Below, in pieces: positions 13,601 to 28,700 of a DNA stretch of 64,000 bases. Location: positions 18,759,001-18,823,000 of the forward strand of contig NC_083691.1 in NCBI RefSeq assembly GCF_033118175.1, written 5' to 3'. Positions within the stretch are counted from its first letter, which is position 1; the number at the start of each line of letters is the position of its first letter. The translations under genes were made by a program, and so were the position numbers. The notes beneath the pieces are model-generated. The model searched no databases. It saw nothing but the letters and a program-made list of their open reading frames with translations, and was not told the DNA's origin. The stretch is from Dama dama. Lineage: Eukaryota > Chordata > Mammalia > Artiodactyla > Cervidae.

Positions 13601-16600
13601 CTTTTTGTGGTTTCTTTATTCTCTAGGCTATTCTCAAAATATAGCTTTAGTGTGAGATGTGTGCACTGCAGATAAATGTATTGTTGAGACTAAATTTCAG
13701 AAGTTTTATATAGAGAACTTGAACTAATTTCAAATTTTAAAAAACAGTGTATTTTGTTGTTATTTGCTCACTATGTTGCGTTAGAGGAAGGAACTGAAAG
13801 TTACTATGTTAGGGCTTCCTGGTGGCTCTGATGGTAAAGAATCTGCCTGCAATGTGGAAGACCCGAGTCCAATCCCTGGGTCAGGAAGATCTCCTGGAGA
13901 AGAGAATGGCAAACCACTCGAGTATTCTTGCCTGGAGAATCCCATGGACAGAGGAGCCTGGCGGGCTGTAGTCCACAGGACTGCAGAGAGTCAGATAGTA
14001 CTGAGCATTGGCACTTTTGTTTTGAGAGGCACTGTTTTAAGACCTTTGTTTGCATCAGTCCTCCTCTAGCTCTCTTTTCATGTTTCCAGTGGAAGATCTT
14101 CTGTTCTTTTAATTATGAGCCTTTATCACAATTTATAGTACTCAAAGGTTGTATGCCCTTTGCTCTTCATCAGGTTTTCAGAGTACTTAATATTAATATT
14201 AAATATTATCCTGCATTTGCCCACTTAAGGAATTCTTTTCATAGGCTTTCTTAACCTTCACAGCCTTTACGTTGTTTTCAGTTTGTTTCAAGAGATGTTT
14301 GTGATCCTAACTAAACCTCTGCATGAGTATGGTTCACCATCTTCCCAATTATACATGTGAGTAAACACCTCAGAGTGAAGTGAAGTGTTAGTCACTCAGT
14401 CATGTCCAACTCTTTATGACCCCATGGACTGGGATTCACCAGACTCTTCTGTCCATGGGATTCTCCAGGCAAGAATATCGGAGTGGGTTGTCATTTCCTT
14501 CTCCAGGGGATCTTCCTGACCCAGGGATTGAACCTGGGTCTCTGGTGGCTCAGATGGTAAAGCATCTGCCCACCGTGTGGGAGACCCAGGTTCGATCCCT
14601 GGGTCGGGAAGATCCCTTGGAGAAGGAAACGGCAACCTATCCAAGAATTCTTGCCTGGAAAATCCCATGGACGGAGGAACCTGGTAGGCTGTGGTCCATG
14701 GGGTTGCAAAGAGTCAGACATGACTGAGCGACTTCACTTTCTCCTGCATTGCAGGCAGACTCCTTACTGTCTGAGCCACCAGGGAAGCTCAAACACTTCA
14801 GAAGGTGGAACCTTTTGCCGAGGTCATTGTACACAGTAGTCTCGAACTCGAAGTACAGCCTTCTGTTCTTTTTTTTTTTCCCTCATTTTGTTTTGTATTG
14901 TATAGTTTCTGTGGTGATGTCTTCAAATTCACTGATCTTTACTTCTTGAATTTGTAATCTACTGTTTTTTTTCCACTATTTTTTTCATTTCAGATTCCAT
15001 GTTTTTCATTTCTAGAAATTCCACTTTAGTCTTACTTTTCATTTTGCTCATTATGTTTATGTTTTCTTTTTCATCCTCCAGTTTATTGACAATATTTACA
15101 GTAGATGTTTTAAGGTTCTCGTCTACTGATTCTGTTACCTCTGAGTCTGTTGACTGGTTTCTCTCCTGATTGTGTGTCGTGTTTTCCTGCTTTCCGTGCT
15201 TGGTGGTTTTGATTGGATGCAGACAGTGTGAATTTTGTGTTGATGGATACCGGATTTTTGTTCTGCTGTATGATTAGGTAGCTTGGATATCAGTTTGATC
15301 ATTTAGAAGCTTGTTTTCAAGCTTTTTTATGGCTGTTCCAGAGCTTTTATTCTTGGACTAACTTAACTCCTGCTGCTAAGTGATGTCCCTCTGAAAGACT
15401 TCACCTAGTGCCCCCACTATTATGAAGCCTCTCCACTCCAGCTGGTGCCTTATGTGAGCTCTGAGAATTGTCTGGATTCACTGGGGGGAAAGATCCAGAG
15501 ATTTTTTTTTTTTTCTCCCCTGGCCTCAAGTTTTTTGCTTTTTTTTTTTTTTTTAAAGCATGCAGAGTTTGGTACTCAGCCAAAGACTGAGAGGACCCCT
15601 TTGCAGACCTCCAGAGTTCTCTGTGCATCTGCGTTCTCACTCATACTGTGTCTGCAAATTACAGCCACCCCAGCTTCCAGGGACTCTAATCTCTCTAACT
15701 CAGCGAGACCATGGGGCTCTGTTTCACTCTCTGCTCCCTGCACTGCAGGTTGCAGACTGCCTCCAGGCAGCATCCTGCAGCCGTTTGTTTCTCTTCTTTC
15801 AGGGCATAATCATCCTGTGCTTCCTGTTTTCTAATGCCTGAAATTGTTTCATATATTTTTTCTTTAAAAAAAGAAATTATTTATTTACTGTATCAGGTCT
15901 TAGTTGCATCTTGTGGGGTCTTTTGTTGCAGCACACAGACTTTGATTGGGGCACATGGACTCAGTAGTGGCATGTAGTCTCTCTAGTTCCGGGGCGAGGA
16001 GCCGGAGCACACGGTCTCAGTCGTTGCAGCATGTGGACCCTTCAGTGGTGCCGGCTTCGGTGGTTGCAGCGCTCAGGGCATGTGAGATCTTAGTTCCCCA
16101 AATAGGAATCAAACCTGCATCCCTACATTGCAAGGCAGATTCTTAACCACTGGGCCACCAGAGGGAAGTCCCCTTATATATTTTCCCCAATTCTCTGTTT
16201 ATCATGGGAAGTCAATTCCCATAGTAGTTAGTGCTTTAAGGGCAGAAATAGAAGTGTTCCAAATACTACTTTTTAGACATTTAGAAATAGAGTCAATATT
16301 CAGATGCTTTTTAGCTAATTGTTACCTAAACAGTTCTTTCTTGAATGCCTGCAAGTATCCAACTGCTCATTTATTCCTGGATTTTTTTGAAAATTATAAT
16401 CTCTATTCACAAATACTGTCTAATCTTTGCTTCTGAATTTTCTACCAGCTGGACCATGTTATTGGAGGATCATGGTTATAAACTTTTGTTTATATAAAAT
16501 TCTTGCCCTAATAACAATCTCTTTTGTTGACTAGTTTTAAATTAATCTTGAGTGAAGGGGCAGGAGTAAAAGAGGGGAATGATTTCTTATAGAGATTTTG

Positions 16601-16710
16601 ATAGAAAGTATAAGTTTAAAATAATATGAGACTATATCTGGATAACAATAACTATTTTACTTTGCCTTTTTCACTTGTATCTTAGCGAGCTTTTTTTTGG
16701 AGGAATTAGC

Positions 16711-16744
<34 letters not shown>

Positions 16745-19700
16745 TTTAATTGAAGGGCAATTGCTTTACAGTGTTGTGTTGGTTTCTGCCATACAACAGT
16801 GTGAATCAGCCATTAGTATCCATGTGTCCCTTCTCTCTTGAACCTCCTTCCCACCCTCTACCCCACCCACCCCTCTAGGTTGTTACAGAGCACTGGGTTG
16901 AGCTCTCTGTGTTATACAGCAGCTTCCCACTGGCTATCTATTTGACATGTGGTAATGTATATGTTTCAGTGTTACTTTCTCAATTTGTCCCACCCTCTCC
17001 TTCCCCCACTGGGTCTACAAGTCTTTTCTTTACCTCTGCATCTCTATTCCTGCCCTGCAAAGAGGCTCATCAGTACCATTTTTCTAGATTCCATATATAT
17101 GCATTAATATACAATAATTTTTTTCTCTTTCTGACTTACTTCACTCTGTTAAAAGGCTCTAGGTTCATTCACCTCACTAGAACTGACTCAAATGTGTTCG
17201 TTTTTTACGGCTGAGTAATATTCCCTTGTATGTATGTACCACAATTTCTTTATCCATTCATCTTTTGATGGACATCTAGGTTGCTTCTGTGTCCCAGCTA
17301 TTATAAATAGTGCTGCAGTGAACATTGTGGTACATGTTATCTTTTTCAATTATGGTTTTCTCAGAGTATATACCCAGTAGTGGAATTGCTGGGTCGTATG
17401 GTAGTTTTATTCCTAGTTTTTGAAGGAATCTCCATACTGTTCTGCATAGTGGCTGTATCAATTTACATTCCTACCAACAGTGCAGGAGGGTTCCCTTTTC
17501 TCCACATCTTGTCCAGCACTTACTGTTTGTAGATTTTTCGATTATGGCCATTCGGACCAGTGTGAGGTGATACCTCATTGTAGTTTTGATTTGCATTTCT
17601 CTAATAATGAGAGATGTTGAGCACCTTTTCATGCATTTATTGGTCATCTGTATGTCTTTGGAGAAATGTCTGTTTAGGTCTTCTGTCCATTTTTTGATTG
17701 GGTTGTTTGTTCTTCTGATATTGAGCTGCTTATATATTTTGGAGATTAATCCTTTGTCCATTGATTGCTTCATTTGCAATTATTTTTCCCATTCTGAGAG
17801 CTGTCTTTTCGTTTTGTTTATGGTTTCTTTTGCTGTGTGAAAGCTTTAAAGTTTAGTTAGGTCCCATTTGTTTTTATTTCCATTACTCTAGGAGGTGGGT
17901 CATAGAAGATCTTGCTGCAATTTATATCAAAGAGTGTTCTGCCTATGTTTTCCTCTTAGTCTCTGATGATTACATTTAGGTGTTTAATCCATTTTTAGTT
18001 TATTTTTGTGTATTTAGTTTTGTGTATAGTTTATTTTCCTAACAAGGAAGTATTCTAATTTTATTCTTTTACATGTAGCTGTCCAGTTTTCCCAGCACCA
18101 CTTATTGAAGAAATTGTCTTTTCTCCATTGTATATTCTTGCCTCCTTTGTCAAAGATAAGATGACCATAAGTGTGTGGGTTTATCTTTGGGCTTTCTTTC
18201 TAGTTCCATTGGTCTATATTTCTGTTTTTGTGCCAGTACCATACTTTCTTGATGACTGTAGCTTTACAGTATAGTCTGAAATCAGGAAGGTTGAGTCCTT
18301 CAGCTCCATTTTACTTTCTCAAGATTGCTTAGGTTGTTCAGAGTCTTTTGTGTTTCCATACAAATTATCAGATTTTTTGTTCTAGTTTTGTGAAAAATGA
18401 CATTGGTAATTTGATAGGGATTGCACTGAATCTGTAGATTGCTTTAGGTAGTATAGTCATTTTAACAATATTGATTCTTTCAATCCAAGAACATGGTATA
18501 TCTTTAGAGAGCTTTTTTTTTTTTAAATAAACTTTTATTTGGGAATAGTTTTAGATTTATTAAAAAACTTCAAAAATAAAAATGTATCCTTTACCCAGAT
18601 TCAAATTTTATTACTATTTTATCCTACAGTTTCATCCTTTGTGCTATTTTATCACTGTATGTATCTCTGGAATTCTATTTCTGAATCATTGAGGTAAGTT
18701 ACATTTACATAGCACATCATCCCTAAATATTTTAGTGTATATTTTCAAAGAATAGGGATAATCTCTTCAGTTCAGTTGAGTTCAGTCACTCAGTCATGTC
18801 TGACTCTTTGTGATCCCATGGACTGCATCATGCCAGGCCTCCTGTCCATCACCAGCTCCTGGAATTTACTCAAACTTATGTCCATTGAGTTGGTGATGCT
18901 ATCCAACCATCTCATCTTCTGTTGTCCCCTTCTCCTCCTGCCCTCAATCTTTCCCAGCGTCAGGGTCTTTTCAAATGAGTCAGTTCTTCACATCAGGTGG
19001 CCAGAGTATTGGATTTTCAGCTGCAGCATTAGTCCTTCCAATGAATATTCAGGACTGATTTCCTTTAGGATGGACTGGTTGGATCTCCTCACAGTCCAAG
19101 GGACTCTCAAGAGTCTTCTCCAACACCACAGTTCAGAAGCATCAGTTCTTCAGCATTTAACTTCCTTTATAGTCCAACTCTTACATCCATACATGACTAC
19201 TGGAAAAACCATAGTTTTGACTAGATGGACCTTTGTTGGCCAAGTAATGTCTCTGCTTTTTAATATGCTGTCTAGGTTGGTCATAACTTTCCTTCCAAGG
19301 AGCAAGTATCTTTTAGTTTCATGACTGCAGTCACCATCTGCAGTGATTTTGGAGCACAAAAAGATAAAGTCAGCCACTGTTTCCACTGTTTCCCCATCTA
19401 TTTGCCATGAAGTGATGGGACCAGATGCCATGATCTTAGTTTTCTTTTACTCTCTTGTATAACTGCAATTAACTTACTAACTTTAACTTTTTATTTTTCT
19501 GGAAGCTGCACAGAATAGATATGCCACAATTACCTCACTAGTTGTCTGTTGATGGAGATTAGTGTTTAAGGATACAAGGCTAAAAGGCTAAAGAAGGAAG
19601 CTACGTGATGAGAAAAAAAGCAAACGAATAGAACTGGAAACAATCTAAATGTCTGTCACCAGAAAAAGGGATAAAATGTGACACAGTCAGACATGGTGTA

Positions 19701-22700
19701 TTAAACAACCATAGATACCAGCAGCAGGAATGGATCTAACATTATATCGAGTGTGAAAGGCAAATCTTAGGAAACTATGTACAGTATGATGCCATTTTTA
19801 TTAAGCTCAAAAAAGAAGTTAAAGTAAATATATAGGTATATTTATATGTATGATAAAACTATGTTTAAAAAAAGTTCATGTAAGCAAAATTCAGGATATT
19901 AGTTACCTCTGGAGGGAGAACCACAGAGGGAGTACTAAAGGAGGAGTCCATGGGCAGATGTAACAGTTGGTTTGTTTGTATATTCTTTGCATCCCTAGCT
20001 ACTCTTTGACAGTAGGAATCATGCAGTGCTTCTGTTTGTCATCCGTAAGACTTCATGGGCTTCCATGGTGGCTCGGTGGTAAAAAATCTGCCTGGTAATG
20101 CAGGAGCTGCAAGAGATTCATGTTTGATCACTGGGTCGGGAAATGGCTACCCACTCCAGTATTCTTGCCTGGAGAATTCCATGGACTGAGGAGCCTGGCG
20201 AGCTTTAGTCCACAGGGTCACAAAGTCAGACATGATTGAGCAGGTGCACGCGCACACACACACACACACACACACACGTAAGACCTCATATATAGTACAA
20301 TTCTGTATACGTGGAAAAGAACTCTGTTTGTTGATTAAATGATTTGAAATAGCTGAAAAACAGAATTAAATACTTTATTTAGAGAAGATTTCAAATACAT
20401 TTGTTGGGGATTTTTTTCTACCTAAGTAGTAAGCTTACAGTCTGCTGCTTTTGTATTTATTATGTATCAGGGGGCTATTAAATAGTGGCATTTGGCTGAA
20501 AAAATAAAAAAGCATTCCACTGACATTTTAGTGGTAAATGCATAAGGGATGTAATTTCTGCTTATAAGTAAGGACATTTACAAACTCGATTTATGGGTGT
20601 GTCAGTATCACTCATGAAAACCGCTTGTGAGATTAATAATCTTATCAGTTCTTCATACTGCTCACCCATGTACCGAAACCAGTAGTTAATTACCCCAGTC
20701 AGAAAGTGTATGTTTGAGGCTACATGGATGACTTTTTTTTAGAAAAATAATACCTGATATTTGCAAAGTGAAGCCAGTGATTTCATGTGAACTGTCTGTG
20801 ACTTAGTTCGATCCTGTGTCAGTACCCACCCCTGGTACCCAGCGTGTTCAGCCCAGGCCTCCCCCAAACTCTGCTTCCCAGGAGAAGGAATGAGAACCAA
20901 GTTCTGTACTCGCCTAAGGAAAACCGAGTAATGACAAAGGTTATGCTGTGCTTAGCTGCTCAGTCGTGTCTGACTCTTTGCGACTCCATGGACTGCAGCC
21001 CGCCAGGCTCCTCTGTCTATGGAATTCTCCAGGCAAGAACACTAGAGTGGGTTGCCATGCCCTCCTCCAGGAGATCTTCCCAACCCAGGGATCGAACCCA
21101 GGTCTCCTGCATTGCAGTTGGATTCTTTACCGACTGAGCCACCAGGGAAGCCCAATGACAAAGGTTAGCCTGCTGCAAAAATGATCATGTAACCCTGCCA
21201 AGATCAAATGGAAATTATTTGGGGATTGTCTGCTCTTCTGGATACCAGCTTCTAATATGCTTTAGTACAGATAGGTGAATTTAAATGTAGGTATTCCACA
21301 ATAAGCAGAATGTTTGGAGGAGAATGTCGGTAGGTTTTTCCCAACTCTGATCCTGAGGCCAAACCAAATGAGCGTCTCCTGTTCAGTTGGTCATCGGTTC
21401 ATAAATTTGTATTTGTTCATAATGTTTATCTTGGTCTGGGCAAGTCGACAGCATGTTTCTGAAATGGTCTTATCCCCAGGACCAAGACTATATTTCACAT
21501 AAAGTAATGTATTCACCATAGCCTTTCAGAAGACTAGATTTTGAATATAAAAAAGTATATTTCTTGTTAATTCTGATAGATTTACAACAATTAAGATAAT
21601 TCTAGCAGACCAGAAATGAGAATTGAACTGTTTTATGAATCATAATGCGTGTGGAATTCATTTTATCCTTCCTCCATAAATAATACATTACAGTGCTTTG
21701 TCATCTCTTCTGACATAGTTTTATTCTTTATTAATTTCCCTTTGCCATAGAAAGTCTTATTTTAGGTTTGGGTTAACAGGTGCACGTAGCATTAGCTTTT
21801 TCTCAGCTGAATTTTTGCTTCGAAACAACAATAAGTAAGGGTGTGGCACTGTGCCTTTTTTTAATAGCAAAGCAGGAAGTTCACCTCTGACAGGGTATTG
21901 TAATCAGGTTTATCACAAGAGCCTGCTGTTGTGTAACAGAAACTCTAGCTTGTCCTTACCTGTCTTCAGGCATTGCTTCATGAAGGAAAATAAACTCAGT
22001 GGAATATTTGTGAAATTCAATAAAATGCTTTCCCAAGCACGCCATTTTTAATGCATGCTAGAACAATTGATTATAGCCTTGTGGTCTTTTAAAAAACATA
22101 TTCGCCTTGGGATTTCTTAATATTGTAATTAAATGAATCTATAGCCCTCTAGAAGCCCCATGTGTCATATTTACTATACGTTTTAGACTCATCCTCCACT
22201 GTGTCTACTAATAGTACATACTCCCTCCCCCCCTCCCCCACATTTTTCAAGAAAAGTGGAGAAGGTTTGGGATGCCTTCAGATGACTGTTTATTTAGTTG
22301 ACAGGCAGCTTTTCTTCATTGTACGCTTTGCATTTGCTCACAAAAGTGCATTCACTATTCCATAGTATGTTGAAACTTTTAAATGGAAACAGCTTTTGGT
22401 TAACAAAGGAAGCATTTTCTTCCCTCCCTTCATGTCTTAGCTTTCTCTACTAAGTCTTGGCTTCTTCAGCAGCTGTACCTCCACCAGAAATGACAAAAGG
22501 TGCGATTGTTCTGGGAGATGGTGATGAAGATAATGCCAGTGGAGTTTTGTGTGTGTGGGCTGCTTGGGACTGTTTTTCTTCTGTGTTTGGTTTTGTTTTG
22601 TTTTTGTTATTCCAGAAAGTTGAGCACACCTTAAAAGAAAAAAAAAAACCAAAGGGAGGAGGGAAAAAAAGGCTTTAAAGACCCTTAAACCTTTATCCTG

Positions 22701-25700
22701 TGTGAACTATTTCTTTCCATTAAATTGTTCTGTTAATATTCAAGTGGGCCCCAATAACAACAAATCTGACAAAACTCACTTTATAACATAGGGGAGTGGA
22801 ATCCAGAGTAGAGAGTATTGATGTGGTTTGTTTCTTCTTCCAAGCGGGCCATGGGTTTGTCTTTCTGCCATTACTCTGACTTGAGTCAAGTTCAGGAGAG
22901 GAAACAGGTGTGAAAATTAAGTTTTAGAATTTCCAACCATCTCCTTTTTCTGAGTTGTGATTTCCAACTCCTGGGAGGTAAACTGTTTCATTTTCTTTAA
23001 ATTTAAAGATAACCTCCTCCTCTTTTTTTCTGCCTCTGTCTCTTCTGCTGCTTTATTTTTGAGTCAAATTTCTGAAGTGTGGTGCTGATCTGAAGCTTCA
23101 TTTATTTCTAGCAAAAATCTTTCAGTTCATCTGGTAGAATAAACTAAAAATCTATTCCTTTTCAGAGACACCATCTCTGTATAGAGTAGCAGATAAGCAA
23201 ATTGCTGCTTAAGCCAAAATTGGGCCTAAACAGACTTTTCTCTTACAGGTGGAATTTATTCTGCCAGTGACTTAGCAGACAGTGGAGCTACTTGTGTATT
23301 TTCAGCCTTGTTTTCTTTTTTTTTTTTAATCTTTATGTGTTTTAAACCCACAGACCAATTTCTAAACAGTTAGTATGTAACATACATATTATTGTACCCC
23401 GGTCCTTGACAGTGATTCTAAGGCCTCTCAAGAATTAGTCATTTCGTCATCCCTCACTAGACTCAGCAAGAAGCAATAAAGAGGAACCTGGAAATCCATT
23501 CTGAAGTACGTCTCCAGCTTTGTGAATGTTGATCAACAACATTCTGATCTCTCTGAATGAGTGAAAAGAAAAGATGCAGTGCTGGTTCAGCCAAACCCAC
23601 TGAGTGGCACTTTGCCATGATGATTCATTTTGCCTCGGAGCAATCTTAACGCCCTTTGTGAAACTAGGTCCCTGTTGGTTTAAGGAAGAAAAAGACTCCT
23701 CCAGAGCTGTCAGTCACTCTCTGAGCCCCTCCAGGTGACTATCTCGCTGGATCAAGCTTTAATACACTCTGAGTTTTCAAACTTTACTCCAGATTTTTTC
23801 ACCCTCTTCCTCTGTAGGCCGCATGTCACTCTTGGGATTGTTTGTGCAACCTCTGTTAGAGTAATCATCTAGCAGCTTTGAAATCTACCTGAGGGAAACT
23901 GAGAGGAGCGTAATGATAACAGGTGTTCTCAGGTTCCCTCACTCCCACTCCCTTCCAGGATTACTACTGCTAGGCAGCGTGAATAGAAACCAGCTGACGT
24001 GCTCTTTTGTTCCTGGCTTTCCGCAGCATCTTAGCCATCGCTGGAATGTGTGGGTACACTTCTCTCATCAGGCTTGTGAACTAAAACCGTCAGAGCGTCT
24101 CTTCCAGGCTCCAGGAAGGAGTGGAGAGCCGCTTCATTTTATTTTATTATTATCTTGCACAAGAATATTGTGGAGAGTTTGTTTAAACTACAACTTCCTA
24201 GACCTAGTGTTAGGGATGGATTTATGAAGTCTGGTGTGGGATTGAGGACTTTTAAATCAGCGTCTTACAAGTGGTTCTGATAGAAATATGCTCTGAGCAA
24301 TACAGACTAGTCTTTTCATCTCTGCCTCTGTGTGTCTTATGCTATTGCATCTTGTTCCACAAAAAAAACTTAGAGGGAAAAGTAAATTAATTCGGGGATA
24401 ACCAAAGACCAGTATAAAACAAAGTACTATGGAGAAGGAAATGGCAACCCACTCCAGTATTCTTGCCTGGAAAAGTCCATGGACAGAGGAGTCTGGCGGG
24501 CTGAAGTCCATGGGATTACATGACTGAGCATGTGTGCACAAGGGTGGAGGGAAATGGGTTGGTAGCAATAAAGTGGTAGAACTGAAAAAAAAAAAAAAAA
24601 AAACAAAGTACTATTATACCTAAACTAAACATGTCAAGTTTTAAACAGTATTCTAGTAGTGCTCTTATTCTACTTAACACACAGATTCCAAATGAAATAT
24701 AGTACAAATGCCCAGCAACTTTTATTACATCCTTCCTTTAGGTGTATTCTATACATGCATACATTTTTCTGAAAGTCAAAATAACACTTTCTTGGTGGCT
24801 CAGACGATAAAGCGTCTGCCTACAATGCGGGAGACCCGGGTTCAATCCCTGGATCAGGAAGATCCCCTGGAGAAGGAAATGGCAACCCACTCCAGAAATC
24901 TTGCCTGGAGAATCCCATGGACGGAGGATCCAGTTAGGCTACAGTCCATGGGGTCGCAAAGAGTCACACAACTGAGCGACTTCACTTTAACACAGTCGTT
25001 AAATGTTTACTGTAATTATTTTATATCCATGTTTTGGAATCTTGTCAAAATGAGAGCCTTCTACCATTCTCCGGGCTAAGGACAATGGCACGAAAACAAA
25101 AATGTGATCCTGTGATCACATTCTCTACAACAGCGCCGTGTCATAGTCCTGCCAGTCTCCTGCCCCAGGTTGGATGCTTTGCTGAGCTGGTGGTGCAGGC
25201 CCCTAGAGTGGCCTGACTTGGGTGGAATAGGAGCAGATGTGTGGGGGGGTTAGTCCGTAGCCAATCCCTGTAGAGCCAGTTGGGCCACCATTTCACGTGA
25301 TGTTGGAGGCAGAAGGTAGCGGATGTCAGTGTGGATATTGTGTGTGTGTGTGTTCAGTCGCTAAGTCATGTCCGACTCTTTGCGACCTCATGGACTGCAG
25401 CACACCAGGCTCCTCTGTCCTTCACTATTTCCCGGAGTTTGCTCAAATTCATTTCCATTAAGTCAGTGATGCCATCTAACCATCTCATCCTCTGCCGCCC
25501 TCTTCTCCTTTTGCCTTCAGTCTTTCCCAATATCAGGGTCTTTTCCAATGAGTCAGCTCTTTGCATCAGGTGGCCAAAGTATTGGAGCTTCAGCATCAAC
25601 ATCAGTCCTTCCAAGGAATATTCAGGACTGATTTCCTTTAGGATGGACTGGTTTGATCTCCTTGCAATTCAAGCGACTCTCAAGAGTCTTCTCCAGCACC

Positions 25701-28700
25701 ACAGTTCGAAAGTGTTAATTCTTTTTTGCTTACTAGATTCCTTTTCATTAATGATCTTACTATTACTTGTCAAGAAGTTATTATCCATTAAGTTGATTTT
25801 CTGAGGTGATTATTTTTCAAAGAGGAACATTCACTGCTCTAGTGTTTGTTTGCAGATAAAAGTACTTAATTTCATCTCCTACCTGCATTATTTAAAAGGA
25901 TTGTATGCTAAGTCACTTTAGTCATGTCCGACTCTTTGCAGCTCCATGACTAGAATTCCTGTGTCCGTGGAATTCTCCAGGCAAGAATACTGGAGTGGGT
26001 TGCCATTTCTTTCTCCAGGGGATCTTCCCGATCCAGGGATTAAACCCCAATCTCCTGCATTACAGCAGAGTCTTTACCGTTTAAGGCACCAGAGGGGAAC
26101 AGGATTAGGGTTACCATAAATCTTGTCAGTAACATTAATTGTTAACTTGAGAAGATTCTTCAAATTCTGAGCAACTTGATGCAGATGTCTAAATGAGTTG
26201 ATTTTATAAAGATAAAAAGACAGCTTTTCCCAAAGGTCACTTAGATAGAGTGTATGTTTTCATTTTTAACTTTTTTTGTGTGGCTCTTTTCAGTTTATTG
26301 CATGTAGGAGTTACACTAGTCCAAGTTAAAAAGCAAACCCAAAATTATGGTTACATTATACAGGCTGTGAGGTTTTTAAACTTGTGAGTAGGGACAGAAG
26401 GGAAATTCTACTCATTGCAGGGAAATCCTCACTTAAGCTTCAGTGAGCCAAAAGCACTTAAAATCCGTGAGCCTTCAGCTGGTCGTCCTTAGCCAGTCCA
26501 GTCTCCACCAGGAACTGGCATATGTTCTTGTGCTGGTCACCCTGTAGCTGAATTCCTTCTCCATATTCTGGATGCTCAATTGCAGTACCTTTGCAGGCAA
26601 ATTTCTTCTTAAATGCCTTCACTAGTTTCTTTTTATCATCATCATCAGCGATCTCTTAGACGGTAGTAAGGGTCTTCCTGCTGTTTCTCTATTGAATTCT
26701 TGTATGGATATAATCCTCAGTGCCAGCAGGAAGCAGATCATCACCCTCACTTACATCAGCAAAGGGTCGGAAGAGTGGAGGTTCTGGATAGGGGACATAC
26801 AATATGATTCCTTTTCCTCAGTGGAAATGGCCTGCGGAAGGTGGCGGCGGGACAAAGCAGGTGGGGGGACAGAGCCTCCATCAGGAAGCGAGGGGAGGCC
26901 GCTGAGTCCCTGGCAGCAGCTCAGTGACTGGGTCATTTTTTTCCTTTTTAAATTTACAGATTAAAATACAGTTGTTAATAGTATTTTCGTATACAAGTAG
27001 AATTACTGTACCTCAGCATTTAGAACAGACTTAAAAGGCCACATTGCTATTTGGTTAGACAGAAATTTACTTTGTATTCTTCAGCTACAGGTTGATCATA
27101 TGTTAATAATATAGCATAAACTAAAAGCCTTTTCTCCCTAATAAAACTCAAAAAAGTTTAGATACTGAAATACTGGTATCAAAATAAATACAATACAAAG
27201 AAGGTTGTAACCTCAGGCAAAGTAAAATTGGACATAGTTATAAATTCTGGAAATTTGCAGTTTGTTTTCTGTAAGTAAGTAAAGTCACTCAGTCATGTCC
27301 AACTCTTTGCGACCCCATGGACTATGGCCCGCCATGGAATTTCTGTCCATGGAATTTTCCAGGCGAGAGTACTGGAGCAGGTTGCCATTTCCTTCTCCAA
27401 GGGATCTTCCCAACCCAGGGGTTGAACCCGGGTCTCCAGCATTGCAGGCAGACACTGTACCATCTGAGCCAGCACCATTATAAAGTATTCCCTTGTGCTT
27501 TATAATTGCATGTAAGCTGAATGTGCCAAAGTAACATTGAACAGAGAAGTATTCGTTCCTTCACTTGGTTCCCAAACACCTTCATACATTTAGAAAATGG
27601 GCAAGACTTGACATAGTAATATTATTGGTATAAATTGTTGGGAAACAGATTTTCACTTAGAATAAGGAAGAACTTTGTAATGATTAAATGCATTAAAAAT
27701 TGAATAGACTACCTTCAGGAAAGGTATTGAGTTCCCATCACTGGAGATTTACAAGAGCTAGACATACACCTGCTAGGGGTTTTGTAAATTTAGACCAGAT
27801 ACCTTTAAAGGTCTTGCCAACTCTGAATTTGCTGGTTGGATGATTTCTCCTATAGGGTGCTATATGAAGTAATTGTTACACAAAATAGTTTACTAAACTT
27901 TCCCTCTTAGCATGTTTTTTTAAGCGAGACATACATACAGAAAAGTGAACATATCACAAATGTACCCAACCTGATGAACTTTCATTACCTGAACCATCCC
28001 CCTAGATCAAAAAACAACCATCTCTGCACCCCAGAAGCTCCATCCTATCCCCACTTCCAGTCGTGATCACCTGCACCCTGAGAGTAATCTCACTCTTGAC
28101 TTCCAGTCAACTTTAATAAATATTGCCAAACAGATTTCCAGAATGTTTGTATTCTGGCCTAATTTTAACGAGGTCCAACATGTCAGAAATGTTAGTTTTT
28201 CTGAAATCCCATAGATCTTAAAAAAAAAATGTTGGTTGTAGCACTCAACAGCTATCTTATCCTATAGTTATCTTTGAACACTGACCTCCTTTTCTAGAGT
28301 ATATATTCCTTGAAGAGATCACTTTATTCATCTTTATATTTCCTGAAGTATCTTACATAGAATAGACTCTAAATTTAATATTTTTATGTGAATGGATAAG
28401 TAAATAAGGAAAAATTGTATGTAGTATCAATGAGAAGAATGTTTGGAAATTGCAAAAATATAAATAGCATACCAAATTAGCTACAAGGGTGCTCGTAAAA
28501 TGAACAGAATTAATTTATTAATATTGGCTCATACATTTTCCTGAATTCTGTAAGGTACTCTTTCTTATAGACTAACATATGAGAAAATAGAAAGCTGAAT
28601 TGCACGTTTTTAACTATAAGACTTAAGCCCTGGTGTCATCTCCAACACAGAAGCGTGTGAATGTTATGTAACACTGAATTGAATCTGTTAGCTGTGAATT

